Shown: piece by piece, positions 43,186-51,666 of the stretch
Layout: every line of letters starts with the position of its first letter
Numbering within the stretch: the stretch's first letter is position 1
NCBI GenBank assembly: GCA_937892545.1
Contig: CALAFO010000047.1
Location: 8,669 to 72,668 of the forward strand
Direction: 5' to 3'
Length of the DNA: 64,000 nucleotides
From: Scatosoma sp002474405
GTDB taxonomy: Bacteria; Bacillota; Clostridia; Christensenellales; Borkfalkiaceae
The notes under the pieces: generated by a model
The model's database searches: none
What the model was told of the DNA's origin: nothing
Seen by the model: only the letters and a program-made list of their open reading frames with translations
Made by a program: the position numbers and the translations under genes

Positions 43186-43714
43186 ATGCTATCAATGATT
43201 CCGTACTCTTTACCGCCACCGCAGATTTCGCTGCTGCTTGTATCAATTTCCCTGCAGTCAAAAGCGTAGTGCCCTGTTTGCGTAACGCAACGGGAATTTT
43301 TTCTTCTTTTCCCCCGCTCCCGACTTTCAGCCAGACATCAAAGACTTTATTTTTCTTTGTTTTAATTATTGATAATTCAACGCCGCCGGCACGGCTTAAA
43401 ATCGCGTCAAATTTTTCTCTTTTCGTGTCGATTTTATCCTCGGCTGTCCCTATCCTGCACACTATTTTCGTCTCTGCTTGTTCTTGAATATCACATATCC
43501 CGTATCTCTGCATACGCCACGGCAATCGCCCTTTATAGTAAAAGCCCAATTTCTTGGGCATAATAAAAAGCTGTAAATCAAAAAACTCCAAATCAGCATT
43601 TTTCCGTCCGAATAAATTTAAAAATAAACTCGTTCGTCTTTTTTTAATTATAAAAAACAATACTCCGCCGGCTAAAACCGGTAAACTAATCATACAAAAG
43701 ATACATTTTCCCAT
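43184..43714 (-). CDS. Small membrane-anchored protein of unknown function
   Basis: About 176 residues from ATG 43714, or 187 if an ATG at 43747 is used. One N-terminal membrane helix (CIFCMISLPVLAGGVLFFII) is followed by a Lys/Arg-rich soluble domain of mixed strands with KKLGFYYKGRLPWRMQRYG and IVCRIGTAEDKIDTKREKF. I do not recognise it. The promoter at 43759-43787 would start RNA near 43752, leaving only about five bases before ATG 43747, so either that start is nearly leaderless or 43714 is used. It is AT-rich and divergent from an XRE gene whose likely operators overlap its promoter. Confidence 0.65.
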   Translation of the reverse strand: MGKCIFCMISLPVLAGGVLFFIIKKRRTSLFLNLFGRKNADLEFFDLQLFIMPKKLGFYYKGRLPWRMQRYGICDIQEQAETKIVCRIGTAEDKIDTKREKFDAILSRAGGVELSIIKTKKNKVFDVWLKVGSGGKEEKIPVALRKQGTTLLTAGKLIQAAAKSAVAVKSTESLIA

Positions 43715-43758
43715 TTTACGCCGATAAAATCGCCCCTCATCTATCATTTTACGCTCTT

Positions 43759-43787
43759 ATTATATGGCATTTTTTGCTATACGTCAA
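43759..43787 (-). promoter_or_regulatory. Promoter of the small membrane-anchored protein
   Basis: Minus strand: TTGACG (43782-43787), a 17-base spacer and TATAAT (43759-43764). Confidence 0.8.
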
Positions 43788-43825
43788 GCAAAATATAGCA
43801 ATTTTTTGTATATTTTTTATACAAA
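43774..43825. promoter_or_regulatory. Two inverted repeats, candidate XRE operators
   Basis: TTGCTATA (43774-43781) with TATAGCAA (43794-43801), flanking the -35 box of the leftward promoter; and TTTGTATA (43805-43812) with TATACAAA (43818-43825), just before the XRE gene. Both are perfect 8-bp arms. Confidence 0.65.
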
Positions 43826-43849
43826 TAAAAAATAATAAGAGTATCCTTC

Positions 43850-44065
43850 ATGAAAAACGAAATCGCAAAGAAAATCGGCGCAAACTTGCGGGAAGCGCGC
43901 AAAATAAAGGGCATATCGCAGAAAGAACTGGCAGCCGAACTCGGCAAGAAACAACCTGAATACAGCGACTACGAAACGGGTAAAATTCAGCTTGATTACG
44001 AAAAAATTATTTTTCTTTGCAAAAAATTAGATATCACGCCCAACGAATTATTCGATACAGACTGA
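43850..44065 (+). CDS. Small XRE-family repressor
   Basis: A 71-residue single-domain Cro/CI helix-turn-helix protein: IGANLREARKIKGISQKELAAELGKKQPEYSDYETGKIQLDYEKI. Length is that of SinR/phage Cro-like minimal repressors with no extra domain. The ribosome binding site is poor (GAGTATCC). It is divergent from the AT-rich membrane-protein gene; two perfect inverted repeats in the 100-base gap are likely its operators. It may control both genes, forming a small accessory switch. Confidence 0.88.
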   Translation: MKNEIAKKIGANLREARKIKGISQKELAAELGKKQPEYSDYETGKIQLDYEKIIFLCKKLDITPNELFDTD

Positions 44066-44146
44066 GTCCGAATTTCAAAAACGGCAATCTTTTTGCCCCC
44101 GGATGCCGCCGCCCGATGCCGCCCGGATAAATCGCAAATACACTGC

Positions 44147-44177
44147 AAAAAAACGGAGCATTTCGCTCCGTTTTTTC
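44147..44177. terminator. Bidirectional terminator
   Basis: AAAAAACGGAGC (44148-44159) pairs with GCTCCGTTTTTT (44165-44176). It serves the XRE gene and the converging transporter gene. Confidence 0.85.
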
Positions 44178-44194
44178 ATTTTAAAAATCATTTT

Positions 44195-45172
44195 TCATAA
44201 GCTCGTCAACGCAATCGCGGCAAAGATAAACGCCAGCGCAGCCCATACGTTTCCGGTAATTTTCTGCCTGAAAACAATCGAATCGCAAAGCACCGTAAGC
44301 AGCATGCTCACGCCCCGCGCCAACGGATAATACACCGCCGAAGGCAACGCCTCCGCCGAAAGCGTGGCAAAAAACGAATACACGTAAATCATCACCGCCG
44401 CCACCGATACAAACGCCGCAAGTTTTTTCCCCGAAGCCGCGTTTTCGGGCTGCAACCTCTTCCCCGCAAACGCCTTTCCCGCAAACAGCGCCGCCAGAAA
44501 GCACGCGCACACCGTCAGAAACGTCATCAGGTTAAAAAACGGAGCGTACTCCTTTCCCGCGCGCACGGGATACAACTTCTGCGTTATGCTCACGCCCGCG
44601 TTCGAAAGCACCAACAGCACGATATACGCCGCCGTAATCGCCGCCGCTTTCCTGCGTTCCGCCGCCGTCTTTTCCGTCTGTGCCGCCGCCCGTTCCGGGA
44701 TATTTCCGGAAAGTTCTTTCGTTGCTCCGCCTCTCGCCGCCGCGGCGTTTTTTCTTTTCGCAAACAGCAGCGCCAGCGCCGCCAGAAGGCACGCCGCGCC
44801 CGCCCATTGCCGCGCGTTCACCGCTTCGCCTTCGTATAATACGGGCGCAAGAAACAACGGTATCGCCACCGAACCGAGCATACAGAACGATTCCACGAAT
44901 ACCAGCCCTATCCGCTCCGAACAAAGCAGCCAGGCAAACATCATCGCCGCGTTCGATACGCCGGAAATCAGCCACAGCGCCCACTCTTCCTTTTCCGCGC
45001 GCGCCCCCGAAGCAAGAAACACGGCAAGCGCCACCGCGGCGCAAAGCAACGAACGGAAAGCGTTGATCCGCACGGAATTGTACGCGCCGGGGCACACTTT
45101 TCCGCAGCCTTTCATCGCCGCCATTTTCGTAATGCCCGCAAAGCTTGCAATCAGTAAAAACACATATCCCAT
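44195..45172 (-). CDS. DMT-superfamily (EamA-like) transporter
   Basis: A 325-residue membrane protein with ten hydrophobic segments in two similar halves, as in EamA/DMT permeases. Hallmarks are the early NSVRINAFRSLLCA, SNAAMMFAWLLCSERIGLVFVESFCMLGSVAIPLFLAPVLYEGE (split motifs, helices 3-4) and, near the end, ALPSAVYYPLARGVSMLLTVLCDSIVFRQKI. A Lys/Arg-rich loop with RKNAAAARGGATKE joins the halves. Substrate unknown. The only promoter-like sequence (TTGCCG, 18 bases, TATCAT at 45180-45185) would start RNA at about 45173, that is at the start codon itself. Confidence 0.82.
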   Translation of the reverse strand: MGYVFLLIASFAGITKMAAMKGCGKVCPGAYNSVRINAFRSLLCAAVALAVFLASGARAEKEEWALWLISGVSNAAMMFAWLLCSERIGLVFVESFCMLGSVAIPLFLAPVLYEGEAVNARQWAGAACLLAALALLFAKRKNAAAARGGATKELSGNIPERAAAQTEKTAAERRKAAAITAAYIVLLVLSNAGVSITQKLYPVRAGKEYAPFFNLMTFLTVCACFLAALFAGKAFAGKRLQPENAASGKKLAAFVSVAAVMIYVYSFFATLSAEALPSAVYYPLARGVSMLLTVLCDSIVFRQKITGNVWAALAFIFAAIALTSL

Positions 45173-45259
45173 ATAAGATATGATACACCGCGCCGCGGCG
45201 GCGCGGCAACGAATTTTCTTTCAAAAATTTGTATTTTTACGGCGAATCCGCCTTTTTCT

Positions 45260-45907
45260 TTACAGTTTAAAGCACTTACGTACGTCTTTAAACGCGCCCA
45301 GCACAAGAAGATGAATTCCCTCTTCGATCACCGAATTGCAGTTCACCGCCAAAGACATTTTTCCGTCTTTTTTAATCGCCAGAATATTCACGCCGTACCG
45401 TTTTCTGATATCGATGTCCCCCACGGTTTTCCCCGTCCAGGCGGCGGGCGGCGTTACTTCGAAAATTCCCGATTCGTCGCCGAGTTCGATATAATCGCTC
45501 AGATTATCCGAAGCATAGCGTATCGCCGTCCAGTGCGCAAGCTGCCGTTCCGGGTACACGATGTTATCCGCGCCGTTCCGCAGCAGAAATTTTCCCTGTA
45601 CGTCGTTGCACGCTCTGGAAACCACCTTTTTCGCTCCGAAATCTTTCAACAGCGACGTAATCTCAAGCGACGACTGAAAATCGTCGCCGATCGCCACGAT
45701 ACAAAGGTCGAAACGCGGCACGTCCAGAGACTTCAGAAATTCGGCGCGCGTGCAATCGCCTATTCTCGCCTCCGTAACGTACGGCATCGCGTCGTTCACG
45801 CGCTCTTCGTTTTCGTCCACGGCAAGCACTTCGTGGTCCAGTTCCCGCAGCTTTTTCACCGCGTTCAGTCCGAATCTTCCAAGACCTATCAACAATATAT
45901 TTTTCAT
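45260..45907 (-). CDS. ktrA: K+ uptake regulatory subunit KtrA (RCK)
   Basis: A 215-residue cytosolic RCK protein that gates the KtrB potassium channel. The Rossmann RCK_N domain starts NILLIGLGRFGLNAVKKLRELDHEVLAVD with the GxGxxG nucleotide motif and acidic end of strand 2, then DCTRAEFLKSLDV, ARACND-like VVSRACNDVQGKFL. The C-terminal RCK_C part (VGDIDIRKRYGVNILAIKKDG) is where c-di-AMP can bind. It follows ktrB by 30 bases with AGGAGT upstream. Confidence 0.93.
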   Translation of the reverse strand: MKNILLIGLGRFGLNAVKKLRELDHEVLAVDENEERVNDAMPYVTEARIGDCTRAEFLKSLDVPRFDLCIVAIGDDFQSSLEITSLLKDFGAKKVVSRACNDVQGKFLLRNGADNIVYPERQLAHWTAIRYASDNLSDYIELGDESGIFEVTPPAAWTGKTVGDIDIRKRYGVNILAIKKDGKMSLAVNCNSVIEEGIHLLVLGAFKDVRKCFKL

Positions 45908-45937
45908 CGGAATACTCCTTTCGCCTTACGCTTTCTT

Positions 45938-47290
45938 TCAGCCCACGGCAATCGTGCCGAGGGGCAATCTTCCGTCGTCGGAATGTCCGCCGCCCGCCAC
46001 CGCCGTAAATAACGTCAGCCCGCCGACGCGCCCGAAATACATCAGTATCATCAGAATAGCGGGCGACGCGCCGAAAAACCCCGCCGTAATCCCCGTCGTC
46101 AGCCCCACGGTGGCAATCGCCGAAGCCGTTTCAAACATACACGGCAGCATCGGCAGTTTTTCAATCGTCGCTATCGCGATGCTCCCCGCTGCAAACAGGG
46201 AAACGTACAAAAACGCAATCGTCGCCGCGTCCTTCACCGTGTCGCTTCCTATTCTTCTGCCGAAGCACCGCACTTCTTTCCGTTTCCGCACCGCGGCAAC
46301 CGCCGCGCAGAACAACACCGTCAGCGTCGTCAGTTTCATGCCGCCCGCCGTCGAACCGGATGCGCCGCCTATCAGCATCAGCGCGATCGTCGTCATCAGC
46401 GAAGCTTCGCTCATCGCCGAATAATCCACCGTGTTGAATCCCGCCGTACGCGGCGTAACCGCCGAAAACAACGAAGCCAGCACGCGCTCCCCGCCCGAAA
46501 GTTCCGCTTTCCACGCCGCCGAGGAAAACTCCGCGAAATAGAAATACACGGCGGGCACAAACACCAGTATCGCGCCGGATACCAGCACCGCTTTGCTCTG
46601 CACCGAATAGCGCTTCAGGCGGAATTTATTTCTGCCGACGTCTCCCCACACCGAAAAGCCTAGCCCGCCGCAAAGAATCAGCCCGCAAATCGTAAAATTG
46701 ACGAGCGGCGAACCGACAAACCCCGTCAAAGACGAAAATTGCCCCGTTTCCGCGCCCATCAGGTCGAACCCCGCGTTGCAATACGCCGATACGGAATGGA
46801 AGAACGCATAGCCGATTCCCCTTGCACCGAATCGCGAACAGAACGCGGGCATTAAAAACAGCGCGCCGATCGCTTCCGCGGCAAGCGAAAACAATAAAAT
46901 AAACCGCGCGTATCTCCAGGCGTCTCGGCTCTCTTCGGCTGCCACCGATTCCAGCATGGTATTCTGCCCGGAAAGCCGCAATTTCTTTCCCGCCGCCACG
47001 GCAAACGTAACGGCAAGCGTTACCACGCCCACGCCGCCGATTTGTATCAGCGTGATAATCGTCAGTTTCCCGAACAGCGAAAAATAAGTAGCGGTATCGC
47101 GCACCACCAGCCCCGTAACGCACACGGCGGAAGCGGAAGTAAACAACGCGTCGAGGAAAGGCATGCTTTCCCTGCTCTGCGCCGCAATCGGCAACGCCAG
47201 CAGAACGCCGCCCGCCAGAATCGCCGCGGCATAACCGAGGATGATCGTCTGCGCCGAAGTCAGCCGCAGTTTTTTCCGAAAAACATTCAT
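45938..47290 (-). CDS. ktrB: K+ uptake channel subunit KtrB
   Basis: A 450-residue SKT-superfamily membrane protein that forms the K+ (Na+-stimulated) translocation path. The four selectivity-filter loops are visible: SAVCVTGLVV, SAYCNAGFDL, TPRTAGFNTV and IATVGLTTGI, each with the central Gly. Pairs with KtrA encoded just downstream. The promoter (TTGACT, 16 bases, extended TATAAT at 47297-47302) places transcription start at the A of the ATG, with no ribosome binding site, so the mRNA looks leaderless. Confidence 0.93.
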   Translation of the reverse strand: MNVFRKKLRLTSAQTIILGYAAAILAGGVLLALPIAAQSRESMPFLDALFTSASAVCVTGLVVRDTATYFSLFGKLTIITLIQIGGVGVVTLAVTFAVAAGKKLRLSGQNTMLESVAAEESRDAWRYARFILLFSLAAEAIGALFLMPAFCSRFGARGIGYAFFHSVSAYCNAGFDLMGAETGQFSSLTGFVGSPLVNFTICGLILCGGLGFSVWGDVGRNKFRLKRYSVQSKAVLVSGAILVFVPAVYFYFAEFSSAAWKAELSGGERVLASLFSAVTPRTAGFNTVDYSAMSEASLMTTIALMLIGGASGSTAGGMKLTTLTVLFCAAVAAVRKRKEVRCFGRRIGSDTVKDAATIAFLYVSLFAAGSIAIATIEKLPMLPCMFETASAIATVGLTTGITAGFFGASPAILMILMYFGRVGGLTLFTAVAGGGHSDDGRLPLGTIAVG

Positions 47291-47296
47291 ACCGCT

Positions 47297-47324
47297 ATTA
47301 TACCACGCGCGCCGAAAAAGTCAA
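47297..47324 (-). promoter_or_regulatory. ktrBA promoter, apparently leaderless
   Basis: Minus strand: TTGACT (47319-47324), a 16-base spacer ending TGG, and TATAAT (47297-47302). Six bases separate the -10 from ATG 47290. Confidence 0.8.
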
Positions 47325-47482
47325 GCAAGCGCCGCGCCCCCGCGCAACATTCTTTCCGGAAGGTTGTATTTTACGCTTTTTTGCCCCGCCCGCGCACGAA
47401 AAAAAGCGAAACCCGTCCGGTTCCGCCTTTTCTCCTTTTTCCCGCCCGTTATCTCTTTATTTTCCGCCGTACGGCTCGTTTT

Positions 47483-48226
47483 TCAACCCGCGTTGCCGGG
47501 CAGACCGGCGGCGCCCGCGCCTACGTACCCTTCCCGTCCGTCCGCACGTCTGTTTTCGCCGCGGAACGCGTACAGATCGAATTCCGTTTCTATATCGAAA
47601 TCCTCCGCGTTGTCAAACGCGGCAAGTTTCGAAACGGAAACCTCGTACGCCGTCATCGTTTTCGTTTCCGTCTCGCTCAGTTTTTTCTGATATTCGCGGC
47701 TCTGAATCCGCCCCGAAATCGCCACCTTATCCCCCACGGAAAGGTTTTTCACAAACCGCGCGTTCCTTCCCCAGGCAATGCACGGAATATAATCGGATTT
47801 ATTGTACGCGCGGTTCACGGCAATCAGCACGTCGGCAATCTCGCGGTTGAACGGCGTGGTGCGGTACACGGGCGGTTTGCAGATATACCCGCTAAGCAGA
47901 ATCCCGTTCGGGTTTTTATTTTCGTCCGCTTCTTCTATTTCCCGCACGAACACCGTCAGCATCAGCCGCGATCTTCCGTTTTCCAGCTTGTTATAACTGC
48001 GGAATTGTCCCGAAGCCGCCACAAACGAACCTTTTTTCAGATCGTGCGCTTCTATCAGCCGCTCGCTCACCGTAACGGGCAGAATATCCGCCTGTCCCGA
48101 AAGTCGCATCACTTTCAGAAAGAATTCGTAAAACCCTTCTCCGTACACCTCGTGCGAGAACGTTTTATCGGAAACGATCTCCCCCATCACGTATACCTTG
48201 TTGTTTTTCTCCGTCGCGTAATTCAT
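47483..48226 (-). CDS. Single-stranded DNA-binding-like protein with two OB folds
   Basis: A 247-residue protein with two tandem SSB-type OB folds: residues about 1-105 (NKVYVMGEIVSDKTFSHEVYGEGF..FFLKVMR) and about 108-210 (NGILLSGYICKPPVYRTTPF, then IPCIAWGRNARFVKNLSVGDKVAISGRIQSREY, written in pieces). The second has the classic SSB pattern GR(I/L)QSR.Y. A short Gly-rich tail follows without the acidic DDDIPF tip that recruits partners in housekeeping SSB. It may therefore be an accessory SSB; protein-protein docking through the tail is doubtful. Confidence 0.82.
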   Translation of the reverse strand: MNYATEKNNKVYVMGEIVSDKTFSHEVYGEGFYEFFLKVMRLSGQADILPVTVSERLIEAHDLKKGSFVAASGQFRSYNKLENGRSRLMLTVFVREIEEADENKNPNGILLSGYICKPPVYRTTPFNREIADVLIAVNRAYNKSDYIPCIAWGRNARFVKNLSVGDKVAISGRIQSREYQKKLSETETKTMTAYEVSVSKLAAFDNAEDFDIETEFDLYAFRGENRRADGREGYVGAGAAGLPGNAG

Positions 48227-48309
48227 TGAATTTTTACCTCCGTTTTTCTTGGTTTTTATCTGTTTTCGCGCGCCTTATCCGCGTTCGCTTCACCCATACC
48301 CCGCGCGTT

Positions 48310-49077
48310 TCAACTCGCGGGCATCTGCCGCCCGTCGCTCCGCATCGAATAGTTTTCACGGTAGATAAGCTCCCCGATCGGCACGAAACGATAGCCCTTG
48401 TTCTTCAGCGCGGATAAAATCACGGGCAGCGCCTCCGCCGTATGCAACCCGTTGTTGTGGCATAAAATAATCGAACCGCTTTTCACCCCGTTCACCACCC
48501 GCAGCGCGATTTCCTGCCCGGAAAGATTCTTCCAGTCCAAAGAGTCCACGTCCCACTGAATCGTATACAGTCCCGCTTCCTTCGCCGTCTCCACCAGCAA
48601 ATCGTCGTAATCCCCGAACGGCGGACGAAACAACTCCGTCTTTTTCCCCGTAATCTTTTCAATCGCCTCGCACGAAGTATTCAGCTCGCTTACAATCTGT
48701 TCCTTCGTCAGCTCGCTCATTTTCGGGTGCGTGCGGCTGTGCGTGCCGATTTCGTGCCCCGCCGCCGCGATTTTTTTCACGTATTCCGGGTACTTTTCCA
48801 CCCAGAACTGCACCATGAAAAACGTGCATTTCACGTCCTGTTCGTCCATGATTTTCAACAGCTCGTCGGTGTGCTCCACGCCCCAGGCGCAATCGAACGA
48901 AATCGAAATCGTCTTATCTTCGCGCTCCACCGAATAAATCGGCAACACCCGTTTTTTCGCAAACGCCGCGTATGCCGCCGGCGCGAACGCGTTCGCCGCA
49001 ACCACCGCCACCAGCAGCGCGCACGCCGCCAGAAACAAAACCGCCGCTTTTTTCCTGCCCACGCAGATTATTTTCAT
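48310..49077 (-). CDS. pdaB: Polysaccharide deacetylase (PdaB-like)
   Basis: A 255-residue NodB-domain enzyme behind one N-terminal membrane anchor or signal (AVLFLAACALLVAVVAANAF). NodB motifs are present: KTISISFDCAWGVEHTDELL (motif 1 with Asp, an FDCAWG variant of FDDG), GTHSRTHPKMS (metal-binding HxxxxH), RPPFGDYDDLL (motif 3) and the later IILCHN with the catalytic His. The FDCAWG form is that of PdaB, a sporulation-linked peptidoglycan deacetylase in Bacillus. Single gene on its strand; 83 bases after it comes the SSB-like gene. Confidence 0.9.
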   Translation of the reverse strand: MKIICVGRKKAAVLFLAACALLVAVVAANAFAPAAYAAFAKKRVLPIYSVEREDKTISISFDCAWGVEHTDELLKIMDEQDVKCTFFMVQFWVEKYPEYVKKIAAAGHEIGTHSRTHPKMSELTKEQIVSELNTSCEAIEKITGKKTELFRPPFGDYDDLLVETAKEAGLYTIQWDVDSLDWKNLSGQEIALRVVNGVKSGSIILCHNNGLHTAEALPVILSALKNKGYRFVPIGELIYRENYSMRSDGRQMPAS

Positions 49078-49322
49078 TTTCCACCGCCGCGTATCTCTAT
49101 TTTAACTTCTTTCCCCGCGCGAAATTTTCGCTTTTTCAAGGGAATTTGCGCAAGTTTTGTCGAAAACCGTTTTTCCCCGCCGTCTCCCGCCGCATACTTT
49201 CACGGCGCGGCGGCCTCTTTCGCTTTCCCTCTATTCTATTCCCCGCCGCCCCCGGATATTCCCGCCGCGTTTTTTTCGGACGCCGTTATTTTTCACAATC
49301 GTCAGAAACGCCGCGCAAACCG
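49078..49322. other. Gene-free stretch between pdaB and natA
   Basis: C/T-rich sequence with no credible gene, hairpin or repeat. The only signal is the natA promoter at its right end. Confidence 0.6.
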
Positions 49323-49351
49323 TTGACACGCCCCCGCAAAAGTGATAAAAT
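49323..49351 (+). promoter_or_regulatory. Sigma-A promoter of natAB
   Basis: TTGACA (49323-49328), a 17-base spacer and TAAAAT (49346-49351) with an extended TG. Confidence 0.85.
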
Positions 49352-49378
49352 CAAAGAAAAAGCACGGAGAAAAAACGT

Positions 49379-50167
49379 ATGTGTATTCCCGAAGAAACCG
49401 CGATGCGCGCGGAAAACTTAAAAAAGACGTTTCATCTTTCCGCAAAACAGCGCAAAACGCAAAAGACGGCGGAACGCACGAAAACCGCTGTCGACGGACT
49501 CTCTTTCACGGTAAAAAAAGGCGAAATTTACGGACTGCTCGGTCCCAACGGCGCGGGCAAAACCACCACGCTCCGCATGCTCGCCACGCTGATAAAGCCG
49601 GATAGCGGCGACGCGTTCGTCAACGGGCACAGCGTAACGAAAGAGGCGGATAAGGTGCGCAACGAAATCGGCTTTTTAACCAGCGAACTGAAACCGGACG
49701 AATTTTTCACGCCCTCGTACCTCTTCGATTTTTATTCGGAACTGCACGGCATGAGCGAGGCGCGGCGCAGCGAACGCAAAGCGCTTTTGTTCTCCCGCTT
49801 CGGCATAGACAACTTCGCCGAAACGAAAATCGCCGATCTTTCCACGGGCATGAAGCAAAAGGTTTCCATCGCGATTTCCCTCGTGCACGATCCCGATTTC
49901 ATCATTTTCGACGAACCCACCAACGGGCTGGACGTGCTCACGGCGAAAACCGTAACCGATTTTCTTCTGGAACAGAAAGAACGCGGCAAAACGGTACTGC
50001 TGTCCACCCATATCTTTTCGCTGGTCGAAAAACTCTGCGACCGCGCCGGCATCGTCATCGACGGAAAAATGGCAAAGGAAGGCAGCGTGAAAGAACTCAC
50101 GGCGGAAAAATCCCTCGAAGACGCGTTCTTCGATTTATACGCGGCGGTGAAAGGAGCAAACTTATGA
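49379..50167 (+). CDS. natA: NatA-like ABC transporter ATPase
   Basis: A 262-residue ABC ATPase. Walker A LLGPNGAGKTTTLRMLATL, signature ADLSTGMKQKVSIAISLVH (STGMK form typical of NatA/ABC-2 ATPases), Walker B DFIIFDEPTNGLDVL, and the switch His in LLSTHIF. A short insert (AKQRKTQKTAERTKTA) precedes the first strand of the core. CGGAGA lies upstream of ATG 49379. It overlaps natB by four bases. In Bacillus, NatAB exports Na+ during stress; other ABC-2 exporters share the fold. Confidence 0.9.
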   Translation: MCIPEETAMRAENLKKTFHLSAKQRKTQKTAERTKTAVDGLSFTVKKGEIYGLLGPNGAGKTTTLRMLATLIKPDSGDAFVNGHSVTKEADKVRNEIGFLTSELKPDEFFTPSYLFDFYSELHGMSEARRSERKALLFSRFGIDNFAETKIADLSTGMKQKVSIAISLVHDPDFIIFDEPTNGLDVLTAKTVTDFLLEQKERGKTVLLSTHIFSLVEKLCDRAGIVIDGKMAKEGSVKELTAEKSLEDAFFDLYAAVKGANL

Positions 50168-51300
50168 AAACAGTTCTCACCATCATGAAAAAAGAATTTG
50201 CCCGCATTTTTAAAGACAGGCGGCTGGTGTTGTCGCTGATTCTGCCGGGCGTGCTTTTATACTGCATCTATTCCCTGCTCGGCGGCGTCATCGGCAATAT
50301 GGTTTCGCCCGACGAAAATCAGACGTACAAAATCGCCGTCGTCGATCTCCCCGCCGCTTTCGAAGCCGATTTCGGCGCCGTCCCCGCCGTAACGCTCGAA
50401 AAAATTTCAAAAGACGAGCTCGAAAGCGCGAAACAGCGCGTAACGGACGGCGAAATCGACGCCGTGGCGGACTTCTCCGCACTTAGCGCAACCTCCCCGG
50501 AAACCGCGCCGGGCGTAGAGATTTATTACAACTCCACCGAAACCGTTTCTTCGGGCGCGTACCAAATCCTGTATACCGTTCTCTCCGCGCGGCAGACCAC
50601 GAATTTTTACATCGCCTCCGCCGACATCGCGTCCGATAAAGACGTAACCGCCATGATGCTTTCCATGATCGCGCCCATGCTGCTCGTAACGTTCATTTAC
50701 GCGGGCTGCATGTCGCTCGTGCCCGAATCCATCGCGGGCGAAAAAGAAAGAGGCTCCTTCGCCACCATGCTGGTAACGCCCGTAAAGCGCAGCCATATCG
50801 CGCTCGGCAAAATTCTGTCCCTTTCGGCGGCTTCGCTCGTATCGGCAACGTGCTCTTTCTTCGGCATCGTTCTTTCTCTCCCGAAAATGCTTCAGTCCGA
50901 CGGCGTCGGCATGAACTTCTCCGCCGCGGCGTACGGCGTTTCCGATTATCTTTTGCTGCTGCTCGTCATCGTGGCAACCACGCTCGTCATCGTGGCGCTG
51001 ATGTCGCTGCTGTCCACACTCGCAAAAAGCGTAAAAGAAGCCAACAGCTACGCGGGGCCGCTCATGATCGTCATTCTTGCGGCGGCGATAGGCAATATGC
51101 TTTTCGGCGGAAAAATCGGCGCGTGGGCATACTTTATCCCCGTGTTCAATTCGGTGAAAGTCATGGGCGATATTTTCTCGTTCACGGCAAAAACATGGCA
51201 GGTGCTTGCCGCGGCGCTTACCGATCTTGCGGCGGCAGGCGCGCTTTCGTTCGCGCTCGCGAAAATGTTCGACAGCGAAAAAATCATCTCCGGCTCGTAA
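50164..51300 (+). CDS. natB: NatB-like ABC-2 permease
   Basis: A 378-residue membrane subunit. One N-terminal helix (LVLSLILPGVLLYCIYSLLGGVIGNM), a large extracytoplasmic domain of about 140 residues, then five helices (MLSMIAPMLLVTFIYAGCM onward) with the ABC-2 sequence ESIAGEKERGSFATMLVTPVKRSHIALGKI (in pieces). This is the NatB/CcmB-like ABC-2 layout. It pairs with NatA, whose stop it overlaps (ATGA). The exported substrate may be Na+ but could be a peptide or drug. Confidence 0.88.
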   Translation: MKTVLTIMKKEFARIFKDRRLVLSLILPGVLLYCIYSLLGGVIGNMVSPDENQTYKIAVVDLPAAFEADFGAVPAVTLEKISKDELESAKQRVTDGEIDAVADFSALSATSPETAPGVEIYYNSTETVSSGAYQILYTVLSARQTTNFYIASADIASDKDVTAMMLSMIAPMLLVTFIYAGCMSLVPESIAGEKERGSFATMLVTPVKRSHIALGKILSLSAASLVSATCSFFGIVLSLPKMLQSDGVGMNFSAAAYGVSDYLLLLLVIVATTLVIVALMSLLSTLAKSVKEANSYAGPLMIVILAAAIGNMLFGGKIGAWAYFIPVFNSVKVMGDIFSFTAKTWQVLAAALTDLAAAGALSFALAKMFDSEKIISGS

Positions 51301-51410
51301 TGTTTTCTCCCGGCGCATAAACCCTTTCTTTTCTGTCAAACATATAATAAAGCAAGGCGGAAAGAGAAGAGAAAAAATAAAATTTATCGCGCAATTTCCG
51401 CGGCAAAGGT

Positions 51411-51439
51411 TTGACAATTTCCCTTTTCGCTGTTATAAT
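51411..51439 (+). promoter_or_regulatory. Perfect consensus promoter of the mgtE leader
   Basis: TTGACA (51411-51416), a 17-base spacer and TATAAT (51434-51439) with an extended TG. RNA should start near 51446, giving a 220-base leader before mgtE. Confidence 0.88.
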
Positions 51440-51489
51440 AGAAATGCGGAATCGGAAAGTTCCCTTCCCGCGCAAAATAAATTTTTTTT

Positions 51490-51633
51490 AAAGGAGGCAC
51501 CTACCGTGGACGATCGAAGTAGAGGCGACGATAAACCCGGACTAACCGTTTTTGCGGCGCGCCTCCTTTATTCGTTGCTTTAAGCAACAATCTCCGGCGC
51601 AAAGCCGTAGCGGGATAACCGTTTATCCGCCTT
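51490..51633 (+). promoter_or_regulatory. mgtE leader RNA with folds around a leader peptide
   Basis: AAAGGAGGC (51490-51498), the leader-peptide ribosome binding site, pairs perfectly with GCCTCCTTT (51561-51569) inside the same short gene. Then come hairpins GTTGCT/AGCAAC (51574-51588, over the stop), CGGC/GCCG (51594-51607) and GCGGGATAA/TTTATCCGC (51610-51630), the last followed by CTTTCTTTC, a weak terminator. It does not match the M-box consensus I know. Confidence 0.65.
51506..51583 (+). CDS. Short acidic leader peptide of mgtE
   Basis: A 25-codon frame starting at GTG 51506, eight bases after a near-perfect AAAGGAGG, and ending TAA at 51581-51583. It begins MDDRSRGDDKPG and ends LLYSLL. 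Acidic residues close to the start together with Pro recall the E. coli MgtL leader (MEPDP...), where such residues destabilise translating ribosomes when Mg2+ is low. It lies alone between a consensus promoter and the Mg2+ channel gene. The ribosome binding site is hidden by pairing with its own 3' codons. Coding status is inferred from the strong site and position; no homologues were checked. Confidence 0.6.
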   Translation: MDDRSRGDDKPGLTVFAARLLYSLL

Positions 51634-51666
51634 TCTTTCACGCCTTTGTGCAAGAGAAAAAGAAAG

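Noticed and set aside
51490..51660. M-box (ykoK) magnesium riboswitch for mgtE
   Set aside because: The leader lacks the conserved M-box blocks that I know and instead contains a well-placed short coding frame; a covariance search would settle it.
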